From contig NZ_JACSQM010000004.1 of NCBI RefSeq assembly GCF_014836645.1, positions 310,001 through 374,000 on the forward strand: a stretch of DNA of 64,000 nucleotides, given 5' to 3'. This document shows positions 9,641 through 17,978 of the stretch, one piece after another. The position numbers were made by a program, and so were the translations under genes. This DNA comes from Fictibacillus norfolkensis (GTDB taxonomy: Bacteria; Bacillota; Bacilli; Bacillales; Fictibacillaceae). Each line of letters opens with the position of its first letter. The first letter of the stretch is position 1. The notes under the pieces were generated by a model. That model was not told the DNA's origin and searched no databases. It saw nothing but the letters and a program-made list of their open reading frames with translations.

Positions 9641-9744
9641 AATTAAGTCGTTTTGAGGAAGAATTAAGTCGGTTTTGGAAGCGATTAGGTCTAGAATGAA
9701 AAAATTAAGTCAAAATCGTACCTAATTAAGTCAAAAAAAGAAAA
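9641..9744. repeat. Degenerate 21-bp-period array, five units (array 1)
   Basis: The core AATTAAGTC starts at 9641, 9662, 9703 and 9724, with a diverged copy GATTAGGTC at 9683; spacing is 21, 21, 20 and 21 bases, two turns of B-DNA. The rest of the 321-base asnS-dnaD gap (9745-9857) is a C/A-rich stretch without a gene. Confidence 0.75.
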
Positions 9745-9857
9745 TAAAGGCCGTTCTGCAAATTTCGACAAGCAGCTCAAACCCGCCTCATCACATCCAA
9801 AACTACTTTTTTCTCAACATTCACCAGAACAGCGAAAATAAAAAAGCTAGTTTTATA

Positions 9858-9866
9858 TGCTATAAT
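9858..9866 (+). promoter_or_regulatory. Extended -10 promoter of dnaD
   Basis: TGCTATAAT is a perfect extended -10 element 22 bases before the dnaD ATG; no clear -35. Confidence 0.55.
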
Positions 9867-9887
9867 GACAGTAGAGGTGTTTTAGTG

Positions 9888-10601
9888 ATGAACGGTAATT
9901 TATTTGAACGATGGATGGCTGAAGGATCAGTCAGCATCCCTAATATGTTAATCAAAACGTACAAACAGATCGATCTATCAGACAACGAATGCATGTTGTT
10001 TATACAGCTTCATGTTTTTATAGAATCAGGAAACTACTTTCCGACACCAGTCGAGCTATCTGAACGAATGTCCGCTTCGAGTGATGAAGTGTCTGCTATG
10101 CTCCGGTCATTGATCGGCAGAGGTGTGCTCGGCATGGATCAGTTCGAAGATAAAGAAAAAGGCGTCTATTTTGAGGCTTATACGCTTCAGCCACTTTGGA
10201 ACAGACTTCTTCAAAGTTTAAAAGAAGAAGAGCAGGCCAAAAAAGAGGTACATAAGGAGCATCAGGAACAGAACGTGTTTGTTCGATTCGAAAAAGAGTT
10301 TGGTCGTCCTTTGTCTCCGATGGAGCTTGAAACGCTTAAAATTTGGATGGATGAAGATCAACAGTCTCCAGAATTAATTCTCACTGCACTAAAAGAGTCC
10401 GTTTTATCTGGAAAGCTGAACTTCCGATATATTGACCGTATTTTATTCGAATGGAAGAAAAACGGCATCAACAGTCCTGAGGCTGCAAAAACGTATGGTG
10501 AAAAGTTCAGAGTAAGACAGCTGCAAAAATCAGGTAAACAAGAGCAACCTCGTAACGATACAGGCATTAAACGACCCCAATACAACTGGCTTGAATCGTA
10601 A
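9888..10601 (+). CDS. dnaD: DnaD replication initiation protein
   Basis: Primosomal protein that helps load the replicative helicase at origin and restart sites. 237 residues from ATG 9888 (GAGGTG 8 bases upstream; the adjacent GTG at 9885 is a weaker alternative). N-terminal winged-helix oligomerisation domain (about 1-100) with the segment PTPVELSERMSASSDEVSAMLR, then a DnaB_2/DnaD C-terminal DNA-binding domain (about 130-205) containing FEKEFGRPLSPMELE and the ILFEWKKNGINS signature, with a basic tail. Order dnaD-nth is as in B. subtilis. Confidence 0.93.
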   Translation: MNGNLFERWMAEGSVSIPNMLIKTYKQIDLSDNECMLFIQLHVFIESGNYFPTPVELSERMSASSDEVSAMLRSLIGRGVLGMDQFEDKEKGVYFEAYTLQPLWNRLLQSLKEEEQAKKEVHKEHQEQNVFVRFEKEFGRPLSPMELETLKIWMDEDQQSPELILTALKESVLSGKLNFRYIDRILFEWKKNGINSPEAAKTYGEKFRVRQLQKSGKQEQPRNDTGIKRPQYNWLES

Positions 10602-10608
10602 TACATGA

Positions 10609-10640
10609 AAAGGCCTTATACGCTAAGGTCTTTCTTTTTT
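10609..10640 (+). terminator. Terminator between dnaD and nth
   Basis: 10-bp stem AAAGGCCTTA / TAAGGTCTTT (one G-T wobble), then TCTTTTTT. nth starts 22 bases later, so some readthrough is likely. Confidence 0.7.
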
Positions 10641-10661
10641 ATAACAGGAGGTAACGTACAC

Positions 10662-11336
10662 GTGTTAAACAAAGCACAGATTCAATTTTGTTTAGAACAG
10701 ATCGAGGATATGTTTCCAGATGCTCATTGCGAACTTCACCACTCGAACCCATTTGAGCTGACCATCGCGGTGCTTCTGTCTGCGCAATGTACAGATGCGC
10801 TCGTTAACAAAGTCACACCAAAACTTTTTGAAAAATACAAAACGCCGCAAGATTATCTGAACGTTACGATAGAAGAGCTGCAGGACGATATCCGATCGAT
10901 CGGTCTATATCGAAACAAGGCGAAGAACATTCAAAAGTTGAGTGAGCTCGTTATAAACGAATACGGAGGAGAGGTTCCGAAAGATCGAGATGAACTGACG
11001 AAACTGCCTGGTGTAGGACGAAAAACGGCAAACGTTGTTGTATCTGTCGCTTACGGCGTTCCTGCTATTGCAGTCGATACGCACGTTGAACGGGTTTCTA
11101 AGAGGCTAGCTATCTGTAAATGGAAAGACTCTGTCCTTCAGGTAGAAGAAACATTGATGAAGAAGATTCCAAAATCGCTTTGGGGGGCAACTCATCACCG
11201 TTTGATCTTTTTTGGAAGATATCACTGCAAAGCACAAAATCCAAACTGCCCAGAGTGTCCACTCCTCTCCATCTGCCGAGAAGGTAAGAAGCGGATGAAC
11301 CAAAAAGAAAAGAAGAAGCTGTCACAAAAAAGATAG
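10662..11336 (+). CDS. nth: Endonuclease III (DNA glycosylase/AP lyase)
   Basis: Base-excision repair enzyme removing oxidised pyrimidines. The GTG at 10662 follows AGGAGGT by 9 bases; translation from the ATG at 10605 would pass through the dnaD terminator. 224 residues, close to the usual 219. Helix-hairpin-helix LPGVGRKTANVV with the catalytic lysine, the catalytic aspartate in AVDTHVERVSKRL, and a C-terminal iron-sulfur loop C-x6-C-x2-C-x5-C (CKAQNPNCPECPLLSIC). All key residues present. Confidence 0.95.
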   Translation: MLNKAQIQFCLEQIEDMFPDAHCELHHSNPFELTIAVLLSAQCTDALVNKVTPKLFEKYKTPQDYLNVTIEELQDDIRSIGLYRNKAKNIQKLSELVINEYGGEVPKDRDELTKLPGVGRKTANVVVSVAYGVPAIAVDTHVERVSKRLAICKWKDSVLQVEETLMKKIPKSLWGATHHRLIFFGRYHCKAQNPNCPECPLLSICREGKKRMNQKEKKKLSQKR

Positions 11337-11340
11337 CTTA

Positions 11341-11376
11341 AAATCGTAACCGCCATTGGAGTTACGGTTTTTCTTT
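11341..11376 (+). terminator. Terminator after nth
   Basis: 10-bp stem AAATCGTAAC / GTTACGGTTT (one wobble), tail TTCTTTG. Confidence 0.75.
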
Positions 11377-11454
11377 GTATTTGAGTCTGGAAGGTAGTGA
11401 TGGACGGCACTCATAGGGGGTATTTTAGTGAGGTGAAGTTGTCATGATTTGTCG

Positions 11455-11559
11455 ACTCGCTGATATATGATTAAAACTCGCCGAATTATCGTCCCAACTC
11501 GCCGGATTATGTACGAAATTTCAAGGATTATTGAAGAAATTTCCTGAATTCATCATACA
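11455..11559. repeat. Degenerate 21-bp-period array, five units (array 2)
   Basis: Units start at 11455, 11476, 11497, 11518 and 11539, exactly 21 bases apart. The first three begin ACTCGC, the last two ATTTC; the middle of units 2-4 shares (G/A)ATTAT. It lies in the 402-base nth-amidase gap. The remainder (11560-11720) has no gene but has TCAA motifs at 11590, 11601, 11611, 11622, 11641 and 11661, spaced 10-11 or 19-20 bases. Confidence 0.8.
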
Positions 11560-11738
11560 TATACCATGGTGGGTATGCTAAAGAAACCTTCAAAACAACA
11601 TCAAATTCATTCAACAAGGTCTCAACAGCCGAACATCCCCTCAAATACCAACAAATCGTCTCAAAATCTGCACAAAAACCCCTATGTACAAGCAATCACT
11701 TTCTTTCTACATACCATATAGAAAGGAGTGATGTTTTT

Positions 11739-12770
11739 GTGTCATATTCAATCACATATGACTATATTAAGTTAGGTAATGCAAGACCTGGTACGAAGCT
11801 TGACGGGCCATTCTTCGGAGTCGCTCACGATACGGGAAACCCAGGGACTTCCGCCCGAAACAACCGAAACTATTTTAACAACCAACAACCGAGTGCGAGC
11901 GCACATGTTTTTATAGATGATAAAGAGATCCTTGTGATCATACCGCTCGATGAAAAAGCGTATCATGTTCAATATGGAACACGATTGGACAACCTGCGTT
12001 TTGGACGAGAGTCGAATGATGCAGCGATCGGTGTGGAACTCTGCTGGGGAGGCGGGATCAATTTTCAAGAAGCGTATAAACGTTACGTCTGGTTCTGGGG
12101 TTACCTTTGTAAAAGATATAACTGGAGACCACAAGAAAAGATCGCAAGCCACAAACAACTAGATCCAGGGCGAAGAACAGATCCAGATAACGCTTTGAAT
12201 CGGTATGGAATCACATATAATCAGTTCCTAAAAGATGTAGCGAATTCCATATCCAATCAATCAATCCCAACACCAGCACCAAAACCTACACCAGGAGCTA
12301 ACACTAGTATTTTAAGAAGTGGTGACACTGGTCAAAGAGTTAGAGATCTGCAGAACAAATTAAAACGAGCGGGTTACTCGCTTGTAGCAGATGGCATATA
12401 TGGTCCAAATACAGAAAACGCCGTGAGAGCTTTTCAAAGAAAATACAAACTTGCAGTTGATGGAATCGCTGGACCAAACACGTTAAATAAGTTAGATGCC
12501 GTGTTAAAGCAGCCGGCAAAACCAAAACAATCCTCAACACCAAAGCAAGAAAGTTCGAATGGAAGTGCTGTTGTACCTTACCCAGGCTATATGATCAGAA
12601 GAGGTTCAACTGACTCAACAAATGTAAGCAGAATACAGCGCGCATTAAATATTTCAGCCGATGGTATCTTTGGTCCTCAAACTGAATCTGCTGTAAAAGC
12701 TTATCAAAAAAGAAAAGGTTTAGTATCCGACGGAATTGTTGGTCCAACGACTTGGAATACACTCTTTTAA
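11739..12770 (+). CDS. N-acetylmuramoyl-L-alanine amidase with two peptidoglycan-binding domains
   Basis: Cleaves the amide bond between MurNAc and L-alanine in peptidoglycan. 343 residues from a GTG start, GAAAGGAG upstream. Amidase_2 (T7 lysozyme/PGRP) domain about 1-165: Zn ligand in GVAHDTGNPG, IGVELCWGGG segment, second ligand in IASHKQLDPGRRTDP. A proline-rich linker leads to two PG_binding_1 repeats (about 188-245 and 282-343), each with (A/V)DGIxGP and a (A/V)KAYQ/RAFQ segment. No signal peptide is visible, as in phage endolysins and their chromosomal relatives (XlyA/BlyA type), yet no other phage gene is nearby. Substrate bond is inferred from the family. Confidence 0.9.
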   Translation: MSYSITYDYIKLGNARPGTKLDGPFFGVAHDTGNPGTSARNNRNYFNNQQPSASAHVFIDDKEILVIIPLDEKAYHVQYGTRLDNLRFGRESNDAAIGVELCWGGGINFQEAYKRYVWFWGYLCKRYNWRPQEKIASHKQLDPGRRTDPDNALNRYGITYNQFLKDVANSISNQSIPTPAPKPTPGANTSILRSGDTGQRVRDLQNKLKRAGYSLVADGIYGPNTENAVRAFQRKYKLAVDGIAGPNTLNKLDAVLKQPAKPKQSSTPKQESSNGSAVVPYPGYMIRRGSTDSTNVSRIQRALNISADGIFGPQTESAVKAYQKRKGLVSDGIVGPTTWNTLF

Positions 12771-12789
12771 AGAGGTACAATAAATTTAA

Positions 12790-12822
12790 AAAAGAGATTA
12801 TCTTTTGATAAGCTCTTTTTTT
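12790..12822 (+). terminator. Terminator after the amidase gene
   Basis: 11-bp stem AAGAGATTATC / GATAAGCTCTT with one mismatch and a T8 tail. Confidence 0.8.
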
Positions 12823-12846
12823 GTATACAAAGCGGAGGCGTTATAG

Positions 12847-13188
12847 ATGAACGAGAATACAGAGAACATTTTTATAGAGTGGAAAGAGAAGTCAAAGGAA
12901 ATTGCTTTATACTTTAAGAATCGTGACCGAAAAAGTGCGAGAGAACCGATGGAATATTTCTTACATCAACTTTTAAAAACAATCTATTCCAAAAATGGAG
13001 TGCAACCTTTTCATACAATGAATTATAAAAGCGATCTACAGGAATTCAAGCACTTACCTGTGAATGCGATCGAGCGGCTTACGTTCATCGAAGATCAGCC
13101 GGATCACTATCAATCATACATACAGCTTAGTGAGTTATTTTCTGAATGGGAAAAGAAAAGTGTCATATTAACAAAGCGCAGTACATAA
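12847..13188 (+). CDS. ypoC: YpoC-like protein
   Basis: 113 residues, ATG with AGCGGAGGCG upstream. Soluble and mostly helical, with an acidic-basic N-terminus (IEWKEKSKEIALYFKNRDRK) and a LPVNAIERLTFIEDQPDHYQSY segment. In B. subtilis ypoC lies between nth and ponA; here it is in the same interval but separated by an inserted amidase and GH18 gene. The assignment rests mainly on synteny; function is unknown. Confidence 0.6.
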   Translation: MNENTENIFIEWKEKSKEIALYFKNRDRKSAREPMEYFLHQLLKTIYSKNGVQPFHTMNYKSDLQEFKHLPVNAIERLTFIEDQPDHYQSYIQLSELFSEWEKKSVILTKRST

Positions 13189-13244
13189 GGACAAGACACT
13201 TGGACATATGATGATGACATGAGACGTTTTTTAGGAGGGGTATC

Positions 13245-14507
13245 ATGCAGATTCATGTGGTGAAACGGGGCGATTCTCTTTGGAGACTTTCGCAATACTA
13301 TAAATTGCCGTGGCAGGAGCTCGCAACAGTTAATCGATTGTCAGAAAAAGACGTGCTTACAGTAGGACAGACACTTTTCATTCCAACACCTTTTACGTAT
13401 ACCGTTCAGCCTGGTGATTCATTAGAGGAGATCGGAAACAGGATCGGTGTAACAGTCGCGCAGCTACAGCAGGCAAATCCGGGTGTGACGGACAGCAACC
13501 TCCGGCCAGGAACGCAACTGAACGTACCGCAGCGTACGAAGAAAACAATCCTAACGAACGCGTTTGCAGAGCCTAACCCAAAAGCACAAGCCAATTTTGA
13601 TGCCGCTGCAAGAGCTCTCACGTACATCACGCTATTCAGCTATGAAGTGAACGAGAAAGGTGTATTCAAACCACTGAATGATTCTGAGTTCTTAAAAGAT
13701 GCAAAAAATAAAAATGTACGCCCGATCATGGCCATCACGAACATCAAAGACGGTGAATTCAGTGAAGAAGTGGGAACAGCGATTCTAACGAAGAAAGAGA
13801 TTACAGATAAAGTGATAAACGAGTCCTTACGTATTATGAAGCAAAAAGGATATGAAGGGATCTCGGTTGATTTTGAATACTTAGGAAAACAAAACAAAGA
13901 AGCTTACAATCAATTCCTAAGAACGCTAACAGAGAAGATGCATCAGGAAAATTTTATCGTCATGACAGCGGTAGCACCAAAAATCTCAGGCACTCAAGAA
14001 GGCGAATGGTACGAGTCGCATGATTATAAAGCACACGGTGAGATCGTAGATTATGTGATTCTGATGACGTACGAATGGGGATATAGCGGTGGTCCGCCGA
14101 TGGCCGTCAGTCCGCTTCCATCTGTAAAAAAGGTGCTTGATTATGCGGTAAGTGTAATCGATCCAAAGAAGATTCTTATGGGCATCAATCTGTACGGTTA
14201 TGACTGGACGTTACCGTATAAACCAGGCGGTGAGTTTGCGAAAGCATTGAATCCGGTTCAAGCGACCCAGCTAGCAGGAAAGAGGCAGGCTGCCATTAAA
14301 TACTCAAGAAAAGATGAAGCTCCTTATTTCCGTTATTGGGATAAACAAAAGAAAGAGCATGTGGTATGGTTTGAAGATCTTCGAAGTATGAGAGCAAAGT
14401 TTGACGTAGTAGATCAGTACGGCTTTGCAGGTGTAAGCTTTTGGAACCTATCGTTTGGTTATCCTGTATTTTGGAACTATCTGCTTGATCGGTATAACAT
14501 AAAATAG
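13245..14507 (+). CDS. LysM-GH18 glycoside hydrolase, YaaH/SleL-like spore protein
   Basis: Two N-terminal LysM modules (about residues 2-47, HVVKRGDSLWRLSQYYKL; and 50-96, YTVQPGDSLEEIGNRIGV) followed by a GH18 TIM-barrel domain (about 115-415). Length 420 and architecture match B. subtilis YaaH/SleL, a cortical-fragment N-acetylglucosaminidase used in germination. The GH18 motif reads EGISVDFEYL: the catalytic glutamate and its neighbouring aspartate are kept, while the two earlier aspartates of the classical DxxDxDxE are E and S. No signal peptide, consistent with deposition by the mother cell. ATG with TAGGAGGGG. It ends convergently with ponA at a shared hairpin. Confidence 0.88.
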   Translation: MQIHVVKRGDSLWRLSQYYKLPWQELATVNRLSEKDVLTVGQTLFIPTPFTYTVQPGDSLEEIGNRIGVTVAQLQQANPGVTDSNLRPGTQLNVPQRTKKTILTNAFAEPNPKAQANFDAAARALTYITLFSYEVNEKGVFKPLNDSEFLKDAKNKNVRPIMAITNIKDGEFSEEVGTAILTKKEITDKVINESLRIMKQKGYEGISVDFEYLGKQNKEAYNQFLRTLTEKMHQENFIVMTAVAPKISGTQEGEWYESHDYKAHGEIVDYVILMTYEWGYSGGPPMAVSPLPSVKKVLDYAVSVIDPKKILMGINLYGYDWTLPYKPGGEFAKALNPVQATQLAGKRQAAIKYSRKDEAPYFRYWDKQKKEHVVWFEDLRSMRAKFDVVDQYGFAGVSFWNLSFGYPVFWNYLLDRYNIK

Positions 14508-14556
14508 GTGTTCTGAAACAGCAGTAGATTGCCATTACTTATATGAGAATAAAAAA

Positions 14557-14595
14557 AGATCCGCCAGCTAAAAGTTGCTGACGGATCTTATTTAT
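14557..14595. terminator. Bidirectional terminator between GH18 gene and ponA
   Basis: Stem AAGATCCGCCAGC pairs with GCTGACGGATCTT (one mismatch), A7 on the left and a T-rich right side, serving both convergent genes. Confidence 0.8.
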
Positions 14596-17226
14596 TTATT
14601 GACCGAGAGGAGGGACGAGGCCTCCACCGTTTCCACCATTTTGTTGTCTGCCTCCGTTTTGACCTGGAGGTGTAGGTGTTGTACCAGGCTCACCTTCTGC
14701 AGGTGGCTCCGTTCCAGGCTCTTGACCTGGAGGAGTATCCGGTTGTTCGCCTTCACCGCCTCCTTGATCAGGAGGCGTACCAGGTTCACCTTCTGCAGGT
14801 GGCTCTGTTCCAGGCTCTTCTCCCGGAGGAGTACCTGGCTGTTCGCCTTCACCCTCACCAGGCGGTGGCTCTTCACCTTCAGGGCCTTCGATCGTAATCG
14901 ATGTTCCTGCTGGTTCGCTTTCTGTATTGTTCTCACTGTCGATCGCTATGACTTGGAACGAATATTTACCAGGAGCAGGAGCTGGAACAACGAATTTCGT
15001 ATCGTTGATCGTGGCACGTTCCTGCATCGGACCGTCGTTATAGCTTGCGAGAACTCTAAAGGTTACCCCTTTTTTCTTACCATATTTCCATTTTACTTCG
15101 ATCTCGTTCTTATCTTCTTTGTACTTCGCTTCAAGCCCTTCGATAGAAGAAGGTTTTTCATAACTATCACTTATACCAGGAAGGTCAGTTCCTTTAACGA
15201 AAAGCTCGATGATCTTCTCAGAATCAGGTGTGAATTCACTAGCGCGTTTACCTGTTCCTTTTTCCATCGCGACTTCTGTTACGGATTTTGGCTTCTTGAA
15301 GTCTGCATTCTTATGATCTAATTCGCTCATGATATCACGGAAAATCTGCTTCGAATAGTCCGCTTCATTGTCGTTTAGATAGAGACCGTCTTTCATATCT
15401 GCATAACCTGTCCATACCGCAGCGGTATAGCTAGGTGTATAGCCGGCCATCCATGCATCTTTCGTTGCCCCATCAGGAAGACCGTATTTATCTCGATCAT
15501 CTTTAGAGTAGTTTGTCGTACCAGTCTTACCTGCTAAGTTAAGTCCGCTAACGTTCGCTTCACGACCAGTACCTCTATCCATAACATCTTCTAGCATATC
15601 TGTAATCATATAAGCGGTGTAGTCTTTCATCGCCGCTTTTGGTTCTGAATCCACTTCGATCACGCGACCATCAGGGAATTCGACCTTACGAATCGTTGTT
15701 GGTTTTGAATAGATACCTCCGTTACCGAACGATGTATAAGCACCAGCTAGTGTAAGAGGGGAGATTCCTTTTTCAAAACCACCAATCGCATAAGATGGAT
15801 ACGTAGTGTCAGGATCTAAGTTAAATCCTAACTTATTAGCAAAATCAGTTGCTTCTTCTGCTCCAACTTCTTGGAACGCACGAACAGCAGTCGTGTTCTT
15901 TGATTCTACGAGCGCTTGACGCATAGAGATATCGCCAACGTTTCGGTCGTTAAAGTTGTTGATTGTAATGTCTTTCAGTTCTACCGGTTCATCTTTCAAG
16001 ATATAACCCGTGTTCCACTTTTTGTTTTCAATCGCAGGTCCATAATCAAGGATCGGCTTTATTGTTGAACCCGGCTGACGATTAATTTTAGAAGAGAAAT
16101 AGTTACTTAATTCATTTCCACGACCACTCCCCACTGCTCGGATTGCGCCAGTCTTTGTGTCTAGTAAAGCAACACCAGATTGAAGAACTTTGTTTTCATT
16201 TTCTAATTTAGCTCTTAATACGTCTTCAGTCGTTTGCTGTGCTTTCGTGTCTAAGTTCGTATAGATTTTAAGTCCAGAAGAGTAGATATCTGCTTCCTCA
16301 AGTCCTTCGATATCTTTCAAATCATCGATAACTTGTTTGATATAAGCATCATATGGTCGTGATTCGGTTTTTAAATTTCCTTCATCGATCATATCTTTAA
16401 CAGGAATACTTTTAGCTTTTTCCGCTTCTTCTTTTGTAATGAATTTATGCTGAGCCATTAGATTCAAAACAACGTTACGGCGATGTTCAGCTTCTTTCGG
16501 GTTTACAAGCGGGTTGTAGTAACTTGGTGCCTTTGGTAGACCAGCTAATAGAGCTGCTTCTTGCACTTCAAGCTCGCCAACTTCCTTGTCAAAATATACT
16601 TTTGATGCTGTTGCGATTCCGAATGCTCTATTCCCAAAGAAAATTTTGTTTAGATACATCTCTAAAATTTGATCTTTTGAATACTTCTGTTCTAGTTGAA
16701 CAGAAAGGTATGCTTCACGAATCTTACGTGTAAGTGATTTTTCATTCGTTAAAACAGTGTTCTTAATAACCTGCTGAGAGATCGTACTCGCACCTTCTGC
16801 TCCAAAACCTTCTCTTACGTTGGCGAAAGCTGCACCAGCAATACGACGTACATCTACTCCACTATGTTCACGGAACCGTACATCTTCTGTCGCAATAAAT
16901 GCGTTCTGTACATGTTCTGGAATCTCGTTAATCTTCACACGAATTCGTTTTTCATCACCTGCGACGAGAGATGCTTCTTCGTCGTTCATATCCATAATCT
17001 TAGAGGATACAGGTGTTTCTAGTTTCTTAGGATCTAATTTAGGAGAGGTCGCGGCAATAACGCCGATCGTTAACAGTCCTAAAACACCTAATATAAGAGC
17101 AAGGATCAACAGAGTCTTCTTCCAGTTACGTCCTCGTCTAGGTTTTTTTGTTTTTGTTTTAGTTGCCGGTTTGGAACTATCACTCGATTGTCTGCGCTCC
17201 ATACGGCTTCGGTAATCTTTTGACAT
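14596..17226 (-). CDS. ponA: Class A penicillin-binding protein 1A (PBP1A)
   Basis: Bifunctional peptidoglycan synthase, 876 residues. Basic cytoplasmic tail, one membrane anchor (about 34-58, LLILALILGVLGLLTIGVIA), GT51 glycosyltransferase with EDVRFREHSGVD and STISQQVIKN, then the transpeptidase with SxxK in GSTIKP, SxN in ESKNTTAV and KTG in AGKTGTTN. A fibronectin-III-like domain (about 700-785) precedes a Pro/Gly/Glu-rich tail of about 95 residues with a 32-residue tandem repeat. The ATG lies 77 bases after recU, the same recU-ponA order as B. subtilis. The tail is compositionally odd, but such low-complexity tails occur in Bacillus PBP1. Confidence 0.96.
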   Translation of the reverse strand: MSKDYRSRMERRQSSDSSKPATKTKTKKPRRGRNWKKTLLILALILGVLGLLTIGVIAATSPKLDPKKLETPVSSKIMDMNDEEASLVAGDEKRIRVKINEIPEHVQNAFIATEDVRFREHSGVDVRRIAGAAFANVREGFGAEGASTISQQVIKNTVLTNEKSLTRKIREAYLSVQLEQKYSKDQILEMYLNKIFFGNRAFGIATASKVYFDKEVGELEVQEAALLAGLPKAPSYYNPLVNPKEAEHRRNVVLNLMAQHKFITKEEAEKAKSIPVKDMIDEGNLKTESRPYDAYIKQVIDDLKDIEGLEEADIYSSGLKIYTNLDTKAQQTTEDVLRAKLENENKVLQSGVALLDTKTGAIRAVGSGRGNELSNYFSSKINRQPGSTIKPILDYGPAIENKKWNTGYILKDEPVELKDITINNFNDRNVGDISMRQALVESKNTTAVRAFQEVGAEEATDFANKLGFNLDPDTTYPSYAIGGFEKGISPLTLAGAYTSFGNGGIYSKPTTIRKVEFPDGRVIEVDSEPKAAMKDYTAYMITDMLEDVMDRGTGREANVSGLNLAGKTGTTNYSKDDRDKYGLPDGATKDAWMAGYTPSYTAAVWTGYADMKDGLYLNDNEADYSKQIFRDIMSELDHKNADFKKPKSVTEVAMEKGTGKRASEFTPDSEKIIELFVKGTDLPGISDSYEKPSSIEGLEAKYKEDKNEIEVKWKYGKKKGVTFRVLASYNDGPMQERATINDTKFVVPAPAPGKYSFQVIAIDSENNTESEPAGTSITIEGPEGEEPPPGEGEGEQPGTPPGEEPGTEPPAEGEPGTPPDQGGGEGEQPDTPPGQEPGTEPPAEGEPGTTPTPPGQNGGRQQNGGNGGGLVPPLGQ
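14681..14870. repeat. 96-bp tandem duplication encoding the PBP1A tail
   Basis: Two copies, 14681-14776 and 14777-14870, both starting GTACCAGG(C/T)TCACCTTC and encoding 32-residue Pro/Gly/Glu repeats (for example PGTEPPAEGEPGT). In frame, so the protein is lengthened, not broken. Confidence 0.85.
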
Positions 17227-17303
17227 TGTTTTACCAACCTTTCAACTTCATAAAAAAATGAACACGTTCAATTATTCGACGGCATTTGACAATTTATGAA
17301 CGA

Positions 17304-17909
17304 CTAGAAATAGACAGAATCTACCACTTGTAAGTAATTAAGCCGAGGTTGATACCCGATATTTATAGAATGTCCTTTTTCCTCGATTTCAGCCTTTGGT
17401 ATAGATTTTCTGCCTTCTCTCTGTTCGTTCCAAAATGTGATCAAGTGAGAACTGTCGAATAGATAGCTCTCATCTGTTGCAGAGAAACGAAGGATGACGA
17501 ACGAGATCCCATCATGATTTAAGATATGCTGCATATGAAGTAGCTGATGTTCATGAAAGTTCTTTAGTGGGAAGCTTATCTTATTCTTTGTTTCTTTTGC
17601 CTCAAAGTCAATGTATCTTCCTTTATACACACCATTGTAATCTGTCGTGGAAGCGAGTTTGAAGTATGCTTCACGAATGACAGCGGCAGATCGCTTTGGA
17701 TATTCTACATTTACGATCTGAACCGGAGTAGGTTTCTTATGGATGATCGCTTGATTGGTTAAAAGATAATATTCGTTGCTCTGATTGATATCATCTTCTA
17801 ACGACATTCCTCTGTTGCTGTACGAAATATCCTTTTTGATAGAAGATGAAGATTGTTTTTTCACGATAGAAGTCACTTTCTTACCGTTTGGATAATGAAA
17901 GGTACCCAT
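17304..17909 (-). CDS. recU: Holliday junction resolvase RecU
   Basis: Structure-selective endonuclease cutting four-way junctions in recombinational repair and chromosome segregation. 201 residues, the family's usual ~200. N-terminal YPNGK and [15 protein letters not shown], then the nuclease core [19 protein letters not shown] with the Asp, Glu and Lys of the PD-(D/E)xK site, and [12 protein letters not shown] with AAAGGAG about 8 bases upstream. It heads a two-gene unit with ponA. Confidence 0.95.
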   Translation of the reverse strand: MGTFHYPNGKKVTSIVKKQSSSSIKKDISYSNRGMSLEDDINQSNEYYLLTNQAIIHKKPTPVQIVNVEYPKRSAAVIREAYFKLASTTDYNGVYKGRYIDFEAKETKNKISFPLKNFHEHQLLHMQHILNHDGISFVILRFSATDESYLFDSSHLITFWNEQREGRKSIPKAEIEEKGHSINIGYQPRLNYLQVVDSVYF

Positions 17910-17935
17910 GATTCATCTCCTTTACAACGAAAGAT

Positions 17936-17969
17936 GGCTATGCGCATGAAAAAAACGATACACATAGCC
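17936..17969. other. Inverted repeat between glutaredoxin-like gene and recU
   Basis: GGCTATGCGCA pairs with TACACATAGCC (wobbles included) around a 12-nt loop containing an A7/T7 run. It could be a terminator of the upstream minus-strand gene or a recU leader hairpin; no T tail follows the stem, so the role is open. Confidence 0.4.
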
Positions 17970-17978
17970 GTTGGATGT

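Noticed and set aside
9628..9699. 23-codon frame after AGGAGGTG in the asnS-dnaD gap
   Set aside because: The ribosome-like site is good, but the codons are simply the first units of the 21-bp array, and array 2 has no such frame. Kept only as the repeat.
11739..14507. Prophage remnant suggested by the endolysin-like amidase
   Set aside because: No holin, structural or integrase gene nearby; the neighbour is a spore-type LysM-GH18 enzyme, so a chromosomal wall or spore hydrolase is more likely.
14575..15321. 248-codon open frame on the + strand
   Set aside because: It runs antisense to the repetitive Pro/Gly-rich 3' part of ponA, whose composition keeps the opposite frame open; no ribosome site and an Arg/Phe-rich nonsense product.
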